From Oscillospiraceae bacterium (GTDB lineage Bacteria > Bacillota > Clostridia > Oscillospirales > Acutalibacteraceae), in assembly GCA_902802375.1 (NCBI GenBank), contig CADCLS010000010.1:48191-112190 (forward strand): a DNA stretch of 64,000 nucleotides, read 5' to 3'. This document shows, piece after piece, positions 8,280-17,251 of the stretch (positions are counted from its first letter, which is position 1; every line of letters starts with the position of its first letter). Both the position numbers and the translations under genes were made by a program. The notes below the pieces were generated by a model. That model worked only from the letters and a program-made list of their open reading frames with translations. It was not told where the DNA came from and ran no database searches.

Positions 8280-8388
8280 GTGACCCAACCAAAATTTTTG
8301 AAGGTCTCATAATGAGTTATGCAGAGAGCTATTTTTGTGACCCAATTGTGACCCAACCGGCGCAGAAAAACGACCCAAAAGTGACCCG
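8280..8388 (+). repeat. Five direct repeats of GTGACCCAA, likely integrase arm sites
   Basis: Copies at 8280-8288, 8337-8345 and 8348-8356 are exact. Variants CGACCCAA (8371-8378) and GTGACCCG (8381-8388) follow. Clustered short direct repeats just outside the integrase gene are typical arm-type binding sites for the AP2-like domain of tyrosine integrases. They place the element end close by, between about 8390 and 8480. Confidence 0.6.
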
Positions 8389-8474
8389 ATGCAGACGATT
8401 TTAAGATGCCTCAACCATACCCACGAACACCTCGTAAACCCTTTATTTAAGGGCTTTTCGAGGCTTTTTGGAAC

Positions 8475-8503
8475 AAAAAAAGGGCAGGTTAAAAAACCTG
8501 CCC
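8475..8503 (-). terminator. Intrinsic terminator of tRNA-Gln
   Basis: GGGCAGGTT (8482-8490) pairs with AACCTGCCC (8495-8503). On the minus strand a run of seven T follows. It lies four bases past the tRNA CCA end. Confidence 0.85.
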
Positions 8504-8506
8504 GGT

Positions 8507-8580
8507 TGGCTGGGGAATAGGGATTCGAACCCCAACAAACAGAGTCAGAGTCTGTCGTGCTACCGTTACACAATTCCCCA
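8507..8580 (-). tRNA. tRNA-Gln (anticodon CTG)
   Basis: The minus strand folds as a cloverleaf: acceptor TGGGGAA/TTCCCCA, D arm GTG...CAC, anticodon stem ACAGA/TCTGT with loop CTCTGAC (anticodon CTG, reading CAG), T arm with TTCGAAT, discriminator G and an encoded CCA (8507-8509). A promoter lies upstream at 8603-8630 and a terminator downstream. The tRNA 3' end and terminator are intact, and no second copy of the 3' end was found to the left. Confidence 0.93.
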
Positions 8581-8602
8581 ATACATATAGTCAACAGTAG
8601 TT

Positions 8603-8630
8603 ATTATACCCCAAAAAAACGAGAAGTCAA
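8603..8630 (-). promoter_or_regulatory. Promoter of tRNA-Gln
   Basis: On the minus strand, TTGACT (8630-8625), a 16-base spacer and TATAAT (8608-8603), about 23 bases before the tRNA 5' end. Confidence 0.8.
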
Positions 8631-8640
8631 GAGTTTTTTA

Positions 8641-8804
8641 ATTAGGCTTACACTCGATAAAGACAAAACGCCTGATAATCGGCTGTTTTGCCGTTCTTTC
8701 ACGCTTTCACTCATTGAAATCGGCGTATTTCAAGTTTTGAGGCAAAGCCCGACGGAAATTTTGCCCTTCAAAACCATTTTGTCCTTGTCGAGCGTAAGCC
8801 TATT
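8641..8804. repeat. 164-bp branched palindromic element (MITE- or RNA-like)
   Basis: 28-base arms at 8641-8668 and 8777-8804 are inverted copies with four differences, mostly transitions that keep G-U pairing. Inside are further hairpins: CGGC/GCCG (8690-8703), a CGCC...GGCG stem, and GTTTTGA/TCAAAAC with GGCAAA/TTTTGCC (about 8734-8774). No ORF is supported. It fills the gap between the tRNA promoter and the acpP promoter. Confidence 0.6.
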
Positions 8805-8826
8805 GCAAAAAACTTATAAAAAACTA

Positions 8827-8855
8827 TTGACAAACGCACGAATAAACCATATTAT
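8827..8855 (+). promoter_or_regulatory. Promoter of acpP
   Basis: TTGACA (8827-8832), 17-base spacer, TATTAT (8850-8855). The acpP GGAGG is at 8876-8880. Confidence 0.8.
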
Positions 8856-8890
8856 TTTTATATAAAAAGTCTTTTGGAGGTAATCCTTTT

Positions 8891-9121
8891 ATGGTCTTTG
8901 AATCTATTAAAAATATTTTAAGCGAACAACTGGAAGTAAAACCTGAAATCATTACCATGGATACTAATATTGCCGATGATTTGGGCGCGGATAGCTTGGA
9001 TGTTGTAGAGCTGCTTATGTCTATCGAGGAGGAATTTGATGTTGAAATTCCCGACGAAAAAATTGAAAGCCTGAGAACGGTGGGCAGCGTTGTTGACTAT
9101 ATTCAGGAGCATATGAACTAA
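8891..9121 (+). CDS. acpP: Acyl carrier protein
   Basis: A 76-residue acidic four-helix protein that carries fatty-acyl chains on a phosphopantetheine arm during fatty-acid synthesis. The attachment serine lies in the perfect motif [15 protein letters not shown] at about residues 30-44. Length is typical. It is transcribed alone from a strong promoter and ends at an intrinsic terminator. No other fab gene is nearby, unlike the acpP-fabF pairing common elsewhere. Confidence 0.96.
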   Translation: MVFESIKNILSEQLEVKPEIITMDTNIADDLGADSLDVVELLMSIEEEFDVEIPDEKIESLRTVGSVVDYIQEHMN

Positions 9122-9136
9122 ATTATAAGTTGTTAA

Positions 9137-9165
9137 AATCGGTGGGGGTTGCCCACCGATTTTTT
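9137..9165 (+). terminator. Intrinsic terminator of acpP
   Basis: AATCGGTGGG pairs with CCCACCGATT, followed by TTTTT. Confidence 0.85.
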
Positions 9166-9172
9166 GTATTTC

Positions 9173-9201
9173 TTGCATTATGTAACTCAATATGGTAATA
9201 T
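9173..9201 (+). promoter_or_regulatory. Promoter of the surface-polymer operon
   Basis: TTGCAT (9173-9178), 17-base spacer, TAATAT (9196-9201), 30 bases before the glf start. It is the only good promoter seen before the run of co-directional genes that ends at 18811. Confidence 0.6.
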
Positions 9202-9231
9202 ATACTATATACTGTTTTAGGACGGTGCAAA

Positions 9232-10332
9232 ATGGAAAAGTATGATTTGCTGATAGTAGGAAGCGGCCTTTTTGGCGCAACCTGCGCATACGAGGCGGTA
9301 TCACTCGGAAAAAGGGTATTGGTTTTAGAAAAGCGCGACCACATTGGCGGTAACATTTATACTGAAAAGGTAGAGGGTATTGATGTTCACCGTTACGGCG
9401 CGCATATATTTCATACAACTGATAAGAAGATTTGGGAGTTTATAAACAAGTTTTCTGAGTTTAATTCCTTTGTGAATTCCCCGATAGCAAATTACAAGGG
9501 AGAAATATATAACCTTCCGTTTAATATGAACACATTCAGCAAAATGTTCGGCGTGGCAACTCCAGATGAGGCAAAGGCAGTGCTCGAAAAACAGCGTGCG
9601 GAAATAAGCGGCGAGCCTCAAAACCTGGAGGAGCAGGCGATAAGTCTTGTTGGCCGAGATGTTTATACAAAGCTTATTAAAGGATACACCGAAAAACAGT
9701 GGAACAGGGATTGTAAAGACCTGCCGGCATTTATAATCAAGCGTCTGCCGGTAAGGTTTACCTATGATAACAACTACTTTAACGATAGATTTCAGGGCAT
9801 TCCTACCCTCGGATACACTGCGATAATCGAAAGGATGCTAAAGGGAGCTGAGGTGCGCACGGGGGTTAATTTCCTTGATGACAAGGAAGCGTATCTCTCT
9901 CTTGCAAAGCAGTGCATATATACAGGACCTATTGACGAGTATTTCGGTTATGAGTTCGGCAAGCTTGAATACAGAAGCCTTCGCTTCAAGACCGAGATTT
10001 TGCAAGAGGAAAATCATCAGGGCGTAGCGGTAGTAAACTATACCGAGCGCGAAATCCCGTATACAAGGGTTATTGAGCATAAGCATTTTAATTATGTCGA
10101 AACGCCCAAAACCGTTATCACAAAAGAATATCCTACCGATTGGAGGGAGGGCTTAGAGCCGTATTACCCTGTGAATAACGAGAAAAACAACGAGCTTTAT
10201 AAGGTTTATGCCGAGTGTGCAAGGAAAGAGAAGGTTTTGTTCGGCGGCAGGCTCGCGCAGTACAAATACTTCGATATGGACGATACTGTCGCGGCGGCAT
10301 TTGAGCTTATGGCAGGGCTTTATAACACTTGA
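9232..10332 (+). CDS. glf: UDP-galactopyranose mutase
   Basis: A 366-residue flavoenzyme that converts UDP-galactopyranose to UDP-galactofuranose, the donor for galactofuranose in surface glycans. The N-terminal FAD-binding Rossmann motif is GSGLFGATCAYEA (about 9-21). The family motifs RYGAHIFHT, NLPFN and YTEKQW follow in order, and the FAD contact GGRLAQYKYFDMD lies near the C-terminus. Length is typical. It opens a polysaccharide locus, so the polymer made here probably contains galactofuranose. Confidence 0.96.
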   Translation: MEKYDLLIVGSGLFGATCAYEAVSLGKRVLVLEKRDHIGGNIYTEKVEGIDVHRYGAHIFHTTDKKIWEFINKFSEFNSFVNSPIANYKGEIYNLPFNMNTFSKMFGVATPDEAKAVLEKQRAEISGEPQNLEEQAISLVGRDVYTKLIKGYTEKQWNRDCKDLPAFIIKRLPVRFTYDNNYFNDRFQGIPTLGYTAIIERMLKGAEVRTGVNFLDDKEAYLSLAKQCIYTGPIDEYFGYEFGKLEYRSLRFKTEILQEENHQGVAVVNYTEREIPYTRVIEHKHFNYVETPKTVITKEYPTDWREGLEPYYPVNNEKNNELYKVYAECARKEKVLFGGRLAQYKYFDMDDTVAAAFELMAGLYNT

Positions 10333-10380
10333 AAAACGCGTTAATTTATGGTAATATACCGATAATATGAGGTGATAGTT

Positions 10381-11439
10381 TTGTCTGATAGCAAAGTTAG
10401 CATAATAATGCCGGTTTACGGCGTGGAGGACTATGTAGGTAAAGCAATAGAAAGTATACAGGCGCAGACCTATAAGAATTGGGAGTTTTTCTGTGTTGAC
10501 GACGGCACGAAGGACCGAAGCGGCGAGATTTGCGATGAGTACGCAAAGGGCGACGACCGCATTATAGTAATTCATAAAGAAAACGGCGGTGCGCCGAGCG
10601 CCAGAAATGTTGCGATTGATAAGGCTACGGGCAAGTATCTTTATTTTATGGATTCGGACGACTGGGCTGAAAGCACAATGCTCGAAGATATGGTAAACCT
10701 TGCCGAGCAGAATGATTCACAGCTTGTAATAGCAGGCTTTTATATTGATACTTATTATAGTGACGAGGAGAAGTTCGTCCAGGAGCAGACTACCGAGGGC
10801 GGCGTTTATCACACCGGTGCGGATTTTCGCAAGAACGCAATGCGTCTTTTTGATAAAAATCTTTTATATTCGCCCTGGAACAAGCTTTATCTTACAGATT
10901 ATATAAAACAAAACAAGCTTTATTTTCCGCAGACCTTCTGGGATGATTTCCCCTTTGTTTTAAGTGTTATAAGGGACATTGACAGGGTTGCTGTGACAAG
11001 TAAAATGTATTATCATTTTATAAGAAAGCGTGCCGAATCGGAGACCGCAAAATATCGCGACAATATGTATGAAAAGCGTGAAGAAGAGCAGGACTGGATG
11101 GAGGATATTTATAAGCATTGGGGTCTTGACTCTGACGAGATACGCGAGTTTTTAGCAAGAAGATATATCGAGCGTGTTATCGGATGTATCGAAAATGTTA
11201 CGAACAAAAGTTGTACTTTGTCTTCAAAAGAGAAGAAGGCGCAAATAAGCAAAATGATTTCAAGTCTTCGCGCGCAGAGTGCAGTAAAAATCGCAAGACC
11301 GAACTCAAAATATATGAAGCTGATGTTGATACCGATAAAATGGGGCAATGCTACTCTTACTTATCTGGAGGGAAAAATAATTTCCAAAGTAAAGGGTTCA
11401 AACACAAAGCTTTTTGCAAAATTGAAGGCGAACAGATAA
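10381..11439 (+). CDS. Family 2 glycosyltransferase
   Basis: A GT-A fold glycosyltransferase that adds a sugar to the lipid-linked repeat unit at the inner membrane face. The N-terminus VSIIMPVYGVEDYVGKAIESI and VDDGTKDRSGEICDEY are GT2 signatures. The DxD metal motif is in YFMDSDDW near residue 95. TTG at 10381 is preferred because GAGGTG lies six bases upstream; the in-frame GTG at 10372 has no such site. The C-terminal 130 residues are basic and helical, probably membrane-associated. Donor and linkage cannot be deduced. Confidence 0.88.
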   Translation: MSDSKVSIIMPVYGVEDYVGKAIESIQAQTYKNWEFFCVDDGTKDRSGEICDEYAKGDDRIIVIHKENGGAPSARNVAIDKATGKYLYFMDSDDWAESTMLEDMVNLAEQNDSQLVIAGFYIDTYYSDEEKFVQEQTTEGGVYHTGADFRKNAMRLFDKNLLYSPWNKLYLTDYIKQNKLYFPQTFWDDFPFVLSVIRDIDRVAVTSKMYYHFIRKRAESETAKYRDNMYEKREEEQDWMEDIYKHWGLDSDEIREFLARRYIERVIGCIENVTNKSCTLSSKEKKAQISKMISSLRAQSAVKIARPNSKYMKLMLIPIKWGNATLTYLEGKIISKVKGSNTKLFAKLKANR

Positions 11440-11440
11440 A

Positions 11441-12511
11441 ATGGAAAATCAGGTTTATTTTTCGATTGTTATGCCGGTTTACTGTATGGAGAAGCATATA
11501 AGGAACGCGATAGAAAGCGTTTTGGCGCAGACAGAGATAGATTTTGAACTCATATTAGTTGACGACGCCTCGCCGGATAATTGTCCTCAGATTTGTGACG
11601 AATACGCCGGGAAATACGATAATGTCAGCGTTGTTCACCACAGTGTAAACCAGGGTTTAAGCGCCACACGGAATACCGGTCTTTTGTATGCAAAAGGCGA
11701 GTATGTCACATTTATGGATTCGGACGATTATATAGATGCCGACCTTTTAGAAAAAGTGAAGTTGTCGCTCGCCGAAAACCCTGCGGACTGTGTAGCTTTC
11801 GGTATGAAAGAGGAATATTGCAACATAAGCGGCGAAGTCAAGAAAACATATACTATGACTTATGGAACAGAAGAACGCTTGAACGGTGTTGATAAGGTTC
11901 GCCCCTGCGTTATTAACCTTGAACACAAAACCTTATATGGTTATTCGGCAAACAAGTTTTACAGAACGGAAATTATTAGAGAAAACGGTTTAGGATTTGA
12001 AAAAATCGCACTTATTGAAGACCTCATTTTCAATGTAAAATTTTTTGAATATGCCGGGTCGCTTAACATACTTAATATTGCGCCATATCATTATATGAAG
12101 CGGATAGACGGCAGTCTTACAAACAAGTTTGTAAAGGATTATTTTGAGTTGCACCACAAGCGCATTTCTGTGATTTTTGAGCAGTACCGCCACTGGAATC
12201 TCTTAACAGATTATGTAAAAACCATTCTTGCCAATTTATATTCGAGATACATCTATTCGGCGTTACAGCGTAACTGCGATAAGCGGGCAGGTATGAACGC
12301 AAAAGCGCGAAGAGCGTTTTTGTACAGCGTTTTTAAGGACGAGCTTTTTATAGAACTTTCGCCGTATATTAAGGCGTCCGGCGTTGCCGGCGTTCTTTAC
12401 GGCGCGCTTAAAAGGAAGAAAACCGCCGTTTGTCTGTTTTTCGGCAGAGCCATTTATATTGTTAAGGACAAGCTGCCGATTCTGTTTGCGGCGGCGAAGC
12501 AAAAGAGGTAA
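11441..12511 (+). CDS. Family 2 glycosyltransferase
   Basis: A 356-residue GT2 enzyme with FSIVMPVYCMEKHIRNAI at the N-terminus, VDDASPDNCPQICDEY, and the metal motif TFMDSDDY near residue 95. It starts one base after the preceding stop, showing tight operon packing. The C-terminal third is lysine- and arginine-rich with hydrophobic patches. It differs enough from its three GT2 neighbours to suggest a different donor or acceptor sugar. Confidence 0.88.
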   Translation: MENQVYFSIVMPVYCMEKHIRNAIESVLAQTEIDFELILVDDASPDNCPQICDEYAGKYDNVSVVHHSVNQGLSATRNTGLLYAKGEYVTFMDSDDYIDADLLEKVKLSLAENPADCVAFGMKEEYCNISGEVKKTYTMTYGTEERLNGVDKVRPCVINLEHKTLYGYSANKFYRTEIIRENGLGFEKIALIEDLIFNVKFFEYAGSLNILNIAPYHYMKRIDGSLTNKFVKDYFELHHKRISVIFEQYRHWNLLTDYVKTILANLYSRYIYSALQRNCDKRAGMNAKARRAFLYSVFKDELFIELSPYIKASGVAGVLYGALKRKKTAVCLFFGRAIYIVKDKLPILFAAAKQKR

Positions 12512-12514
12512 GCG

Positions 12515-13516
12515 ATGAAAATCAGTGTTATAATCCCGGTTTATAATGTTGAAAAATACTTAAAAAAATGTGTTGACAGTGTTTTGGCTCAAGACTTTTC
12601 GGATTATGAGATTTTGCTTATTGATGACGGCTCTACCGATTCAAGTGGGAAAATTTGTGACGAATATGCTGAAAAAACCGCGCATATAAGAGTAATTCAT
12701 CAAGAGAACAAGGGTCAAGGCGGCGCCAGAAACACGGGCATCCTCGAGGCGACGGGTGAGTATCTGATGTTCGTGGATAGTGACGATTTCTTAAAAAGCA
12801 GAGCGCTAAGCATTCTTTATAAAACCGCCTCGGAATACGACGCAGATATTGTGCTTTTCGGTGCTGATTTTATTGATGAGCAAGGTAATACTATTGCTGT
12901 TCGCACGCCTACCGAAAGCAAGGAACCGGTAATACTGTCGGGAAAGCAGCTTTTACTTTTCTTCAAAAGTACTTCCCCTTGGGATAAGCTCTATAGGCGT
13001 TCGCTTTTTTCAAAAAGTGGTATAGTCTTCCCTGAAAAAATATGGTATGAGGACCTTTGTGTGGCGTCGGAAATTGTTTTATACTCCGAAAAAACAGTTT
13101 GTATTTCAAACTCTTTGTATATGTATTTGCAACGCCAAAATTCAACAATGCACATAAAAAACACTGACCGTAATATTGATATGCTAACAGCAGTATCTGA
13201 AGTTTTGAATTTTTACCGGAGAAATAATCGGTTTGAAGAAAACAGAGACGAGTTGTGTTTTCTTGCGGTTATGCACATTATGGTTCTTTGCACTCTGCGT
13301 GTGTCGAGTGAAGATGCAAAACATCCGCTTCTTAAAAGGTTTTATGATTTTACTAAAGAAAACTTTGCGGATTTTGAAACAAATAAATTTGTGCGAAGCA
13401 ATCTGTCAAAACGGCATAAGTTGATTTTTTTCTTTTCAAGACACAGGCGTTACGAATTTATAAGGCTTTTGGATAATTTGAACAAGATAAAAGCCAAATT
13501 TAGTCATAATACATAG
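12515..13516 (+). CDS. Family 2 glycosyltransferase
   Basis: A 333-residue GT2 enzyme starting KISVIIPVYNVEKYLKKC, with IDDGSTDSSGKICDEY and the metal motif FVDSDDF. Its layout closely matches the glycosyltransferase at 14979-15974, including SPWDKLYR and IWYEDL versus SACDKLYK and VWYEDL, which points to an old duplication within the locus. The ATG at 12515 follows AGAGG and lies three bases after the previous stop. Confidence 0.88.
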   Translation: MKISVIIPVYNVEKYLKKCVDSVLAQDFSDYEILLIDDGSTDSSGKICDEYAEKTAHIRVIHQENKGQGGARNTGILEATGEYLMFVDSDDFLKSRALSILYKTASEYDADIVLFGADFIDEQGNTIAVRTPTESKEPVILSGKQLLLFFKSTSPWDKLYRRSLFSKSGIVFPEKIWYEDLCVASEIVLYSEKTVCISNSLYMYLQRQNSTMHIKNTDRNIDMLTAVSEVLNFYRRNNRFEENRDELCFLAVMHIMVLCTLRVSSEDAKHPLLKRFYDFTKENFADFETNKFVRSNLSKRHKLIFFFSRHRRYEFIRLLDNLNKIKAKFSHNT

Positions 13517-13526
13517 GGGGAAAACG

Positions 13527-14978
13527 GTGAACGGCAATACAATTAATAAATGTGTGTCAATATTTGAGCTTATATTCAAAATATGCTTTCTTTTGTACGG
13601 ATTGGCAACATTAAACTCTTTCTTTTTTCACACAAAAGTCATATCGGTATTATTATATGCCGCAACTGCGAGCGCAGGGGTAGTGCTAATATATCGCATA
13701 ATAAATTTCAAATATTTTATTCATGAAAAGACATATATTGTCAGCTGTCTTTTTTTGATTAGCTATATTCTGTCTTTTGTTTTGAATATCGAGTATGCAA
13801 ACATTCACGCGATAAAATATCTTGTGTTTATGGGAATGCAGTTTTTTCTGTTGCTGGCGGTGGACGAAAGAAAAGACTCTGCAAGTCTGAAAAAAGAAAT
13901 CCTTTTGATTTTGAATGTTTTTGAGCTGTATATGTTTTTTGCCGCATTAGCAAGTATTGTTCTGTTATTTATGGGTTATGGAAATATTGTATATCGAAAT
14001 GAAGACATGATCATTTCAGGATTTGTTTGGGGAAGGCTTTGGGGCGTGTTTACAGACCCCAATTTCGGTTCGGTTTTATCGTCGATTTCTGTTATTATTT
14101 CTTTATATTTTTGCTATAGATATAGCTCAAGAATATCTATTTTGATTAATGTGGTAAATATTACATTGCAGCTAATGTATATTTCTTTTTCGGATTCAAG
14201 AACAGGGAAACTTGTGGTTATGATTGCCGTAGCCCTGTATTTTTACCTTAGATTTATGGATGTCAGAACCAAAATGAAGGCGTGTTTGAAAAACATAGTC
14301 TGTGTTTTGTTGGCGGTTTGTGTTGCCGCTGTATGTGCGACTGTACTAACCATGGTTAATAAAGGATACAATTCCGTTATTTATTCGGTTGCCGAAAAAC
14401 GTTACAATTTAAGCGACGATTTCGGTGATGATTTCGACCAAGATTTTATTAAAAATCATCAGTTGGGAAGAGAAAAGGATATTGAGCAGGATTTTAGCAA
14501 CCGCAGAATTGATTTGTGGAAGAGTGCAATAGAAACACTTAAATTAAGACCCATGTTCGGCGTATCTTTTGAGAGCTTAGTAGATTATGTTAAGGACAAA
14601 TTACCGGATACTTATCTTGTGAACAACGACCATGGCGTTTTCAACAATTATCATAATATGCTGTTTAATGTAATTGTTGGTCAGGGAATTGTCGGATTTA
14701 CACTTCTGATTGTTATGATTGTATTTTCCGGAATAAGTATGATAAAATTGCTTTTGCGTTCATTTGGAAACTCTAAGGAGTATATGTTAAATGCAACGAT
14801 ATTTACGGTTTTGGTATCTACGCTTATTTCGTCAATGTTTGTCACTGAAATAATGTATGCATTCTCCGCAAATATGATGTTGTTTTGGTATTTGCTCGGA
14901 TATATGCTGTATGAAGAAAAGAAAGTCACGGGCGAAGGTGACGCGAAACAATATATTAAAAACGGGGAAACGGAATAA
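13527..14978 (+). CDS. O-antigen polymerase/ligase-like membrane protein (Wzy type)
   Basis: A 483-residue protein with about 10-12 hydrophobic segments and one large hydrophilic loop (about 285-360) carrying acidic residues and NNDHGVFNNYHNMLF near 370-385, the usual layout of Wzy polymerases and WaaL-type ligases. It would polymerise flipped repeat units outside the membrane. GTG at 13527 follows AGGGGG. Its place between glycosyltransferases and before the flippase supports the Wzx/Wzy pathway. Primary sequence does not distinguish polymerase from ligase. Confidence 0.8.
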   Translation: MNGNTINKCVSIFELIFKICFLLYGLATLNSFFFHTKVISVLLYAATASAGVVLIYRIINFKYFIHEKTYIVSCLFLISYILSFVLNIEYANIHAIKYLVFMGMQFFLLLAVDERKDSASLKKEILLILNVFELYMFFAALASIVLLFMGYGNIVYRNEDMIISGFVWGRLWGVFTDPNFGSVLSSISVIISLYFCYRYSSRISILINVVNITLQLMYISFSDSRTGKLVVMIAVALYFYLRFMDVRTKMKACLKNIVCVLLAVCVAAVCATVLTMVNKGYNSVIYSVAEKRYNLSDDFGDDFDQDFIKNHQLGREKDIEQDFSNRRIDLWKSAIETLKLRPMFGVSFESLVDYVKDKLPDTYLVNNDHGVFNNYHNMLFNVIVGQGIVGFTLLIVMIVFSGISMIKLLLRSFGNSKEYMLNATIFTVLVSTLISSMFVTEIMYAFSANMMLFWYLLGYMLYEEKKVTGEGDAKQYIKNGETE

Positions 14979-15974
14979 ATGGCAAATGTCACAGTGGTAA
15001 TACCGGTATATAATGTAGAACGGTATATAGAAAAATGTGTAAACAGTGTGAAAGAACAAACCTATCGGGATTATGAAATTGTTTTGGTAGATGACGGTTC
15101 AACCGATTCAAGCGGCGATATATGCGACCGACTTGGCGGTGAGAGCAGTAATATCCGTGTTATACATCAGACAAATAAAGGTCTCGGCGGCGCAAGGAAT
15201 ACCGGCTTGGAAAATTGTAAAACAAAATATATTTTTTTTCTTGACAGTGATGATTATATTAATCCGTCTGCTCTTCAAAGGTGTGTTGAAACCGCCGAAA
15301 AAAACGCTTGCGATATAGTGTTTTTTGACCGAGTGAGTGTTAATGAAGCGGGTGAGAAGGGCGTGGTTTATAGTCTGCAGGCGCCGGGAAATCAGCCACT
15401 TGCTCGCGAGCAGATTAACGGAATTTTCAAAAATCCGAGTGCCTGTGACAAACTCTATAAAACCTCTTTGTTTACAGAGCACGATATTCGTTTTCCCGAA
15501 AAGGTCTGGTATGAGGATTTAAGAACGATTCCTAAACTTGTTCCTTTTGCCGAGAGAGCAGTAAAACTGAGTGGAGAGCCTATTTATTATTACCTACAGC
15601 GTGAAACATCAATAATGCACACACCTGATTACGGCCGTATTGTAAGAGAAAGAACAGAAGCCCTATCGGATTTGATAGATTATTATAAACAGCAAAACCT
15701 ATATTATGAGTATCGCGAGGAGCTTTCTTTTGCAATAATGTATCACGCGTTAATATTGCCTTGCCTTGAGATGCATAGATCAAGAGGGAAATGTGACGCG
15801 TATATTGCAAGATTGCTACAATATGTAAAATCTTTCGGTTTAGACCCTGCTTCAAATCGTTATTTTTCACTTTTAAGAAGAAACGAAAAAATAGTTTGTC
15901 GGCTTGCTTGGAGAGAAAATTATAAGATGATTGATTTATTAACTAGACTTAATCGCTTTATAAAAGGTGTGTAA
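14979..15974 (+). CDS. Family 2 glycosyltransferase
   Basis: A 331-residue GT2 enzyme with VTVVIPVYNVERYIEKCVNSV, VDDGSTDSSGDICDR and metal motif FLDSDDY. Its ATG directly follows the stop of the polymerase gene (TAA-ATG). It is a paralogue of the 12515-13516 enzyme by shared motif spacing. It likely adds one sugar of the repeat unit made by this locus. Confidence 0.88.
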   Translation: MANVTVVIPVYNVERYIEKCVNSVKEQTYRDYEIVLVDDGSTDSSGDICDRLGGESSNIRVIHQTNKGLGGARNTGLENCKTKYIFFLDSDDYINPSALQRCVETAEKNACDIVFFDRVSVNEAGEKGVVYSLQAPGNQPLAREQINGIFKNPSACDKLYKTSLFTEHDIRFPEKVWYEDLRTIPKLVPFAERAVKLSGEPIYYYLQRETSIMHTPDYGRIVRERTEALSDLIDYYKQQNLYYEYREELSFAIMYHALILPCLEMHRSRGKCDAYIARLLQYVKSFGLDPASNRYFSLLRRNEKIVCRLAWRENYKMIDLLTRLNRFIKGV

Positions 15975-15979
15975 AAATA

Positions 15980-17251
15980 ATGCAGTTTATAAAGAAAATT
16001 AATCCCGGCTCAAATCTTTTGATTAAAAATACAATTATGTTGTATATAATGCAATTTTCGGGATATTTTTTCAGTTTTATTACCGTTCCGTATCAGACAC
16101 GCGTTTTAGGCCCTGAAATATACGGTGTTCTCGGCGTTGCAACCGCATTTATGGTTTATTTCCAGCTTTTTATGGATTTTGGTTTTTTACTTTCGGCAAC
16201 TGAAGATATATCCAAAAATCGTGAAGACAGAACTTATATCTGCAAGAAAATCACATCTATTGCAATTATAAAGGTTTGCTTTGCGTTGGTGAGCTTTGGC
16301 GTAATGTCTTTGCTCTGTGTATCAATTACGCAATTCCGTAAATATTCATTGATTTATTTCATTTTTTTGGCGGCGTACATTGTAAATTCTTTTATGCCTG
16401 ACTATGTGTATAGAGGCACAGAAAATATGACCGCGGTCACAGTTAGAACCGTAATAATTAAATTTTTTTTCTGTATTATGGTTTTTGTTTTCCTCAAGAA
16501 GCCGGAGGATTATTGGGTTGTGCCGTTACTGCTTTTAATCGGTAACATGGGTGCGGTACTAGGCGCATACATTCATCTGTTTAAGAGGTTGGGATATGCG
16601 TTTGTCAGGGTAAACCGTTCTGACATTCTGATCGATTTCAAGCGCGCATCGTTTTTCTTTTATTCTCGGATTGCCACCACTGTATACAGCTCCACAAACA
16701 CAGTGATTTTAGGCTTTATGGACAAGACGGGTATCTCAACAGGGTATTATACTTCTGCCGATAGGCTCGTAAATACTGCTAAAACCGGGTTTTCGCCGAT
16801 TTCGGATAGCCTTTATCCGCACATGGTAAAAAGTCGTGATTTGAAACCCGCAAAAAAACTGCTTGCAGTTTTTTTGCCCGTTATACTACTTGGATGTGTC
16901 GGTGTCGGCATTTTTGCAAGACCGATTTGCGTTTTATTGTTTGGCGCTGAGTTTTCACAGGCAGCAAATATTCTTCGCGCGTTTCTACCGGCTATTGCGG
17001 CAACCTTGCCGAGCTATATTTTCGGATTTCCGGTATTAGGTGCAATGGGTATATCAAAGTATGCAAATATTTCTATATTTGTCGGAACCGGAGTTCATAT
17101 TTTAGGTCTTGTAATTTTGGTGGTTGCGGGAGCTTTTTCCGCAACAACTCTGGCGGCAATGACTTCTGTTTCAGAATGCACCATATTGTTTTTCCGATTG
17201 TTTATCGCATATAAATACAGAGAGTTACTGACGGGGGATAAATCTGAATGA
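15980..17251 (+). CDS. Polysaccharide flippase (Wzx/RfbX, MATE-like)
   Basis: A 423-residue protein with about 12 membrane segments. It starts with a basic cap and NTIMLYIMQFSGYFFSFITVPYQTRVLGPEIYGV, a clear signature of Wzx-type oligosaccharide flippases. It would move the undecaprenyl-linked repeat unit across the membrane for polymerisation. The stop overlaps the start of the next gene by four bases. Confidence 0.9.
   Translation: MQFIKKINPGSNLLIKNTIMLYIMQFSGYFFSFITVPYQTRVLGPEIYGVLGVATAFMVYFQLFMDFGFLLSATEDISKNREDRTYICKKITSIAIIKVCFALVSFGVMSLLCVSITQFRKYSLIYFIFLAAYIVNSFMPDYVYRGTENMTAVTVRTVIIKFFFCIMVFVFLKKPEDYWVVPLLLLIGNMGAVLGAYIHLFKRLGYAFVRVNRSDILIDFKRASFFFYSRIATTVYSSTNTVILGFMDKTGISTGYYTSADRLVNTAKTGFSPISDSLYPHMVKSRDLKPAKKLLAVFLPVILLGCVGVGIFARPICVLLFGAEFSQAANILRAFLPAIAATLPSYIFGFPVLGAMGISKYANISIFVGTGVHILGLVILVVAGAFSATTLAAMTSVSECTILFFRLFIAYKYRELLTGDKSE

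Noticed and set aside
8557-8865. 102-codon open frame between tRNA-Gln and acpP
   Set aside because: It spans the tRNA 5' end, a promoter and a long palindrome and has no ribosome-binding site.
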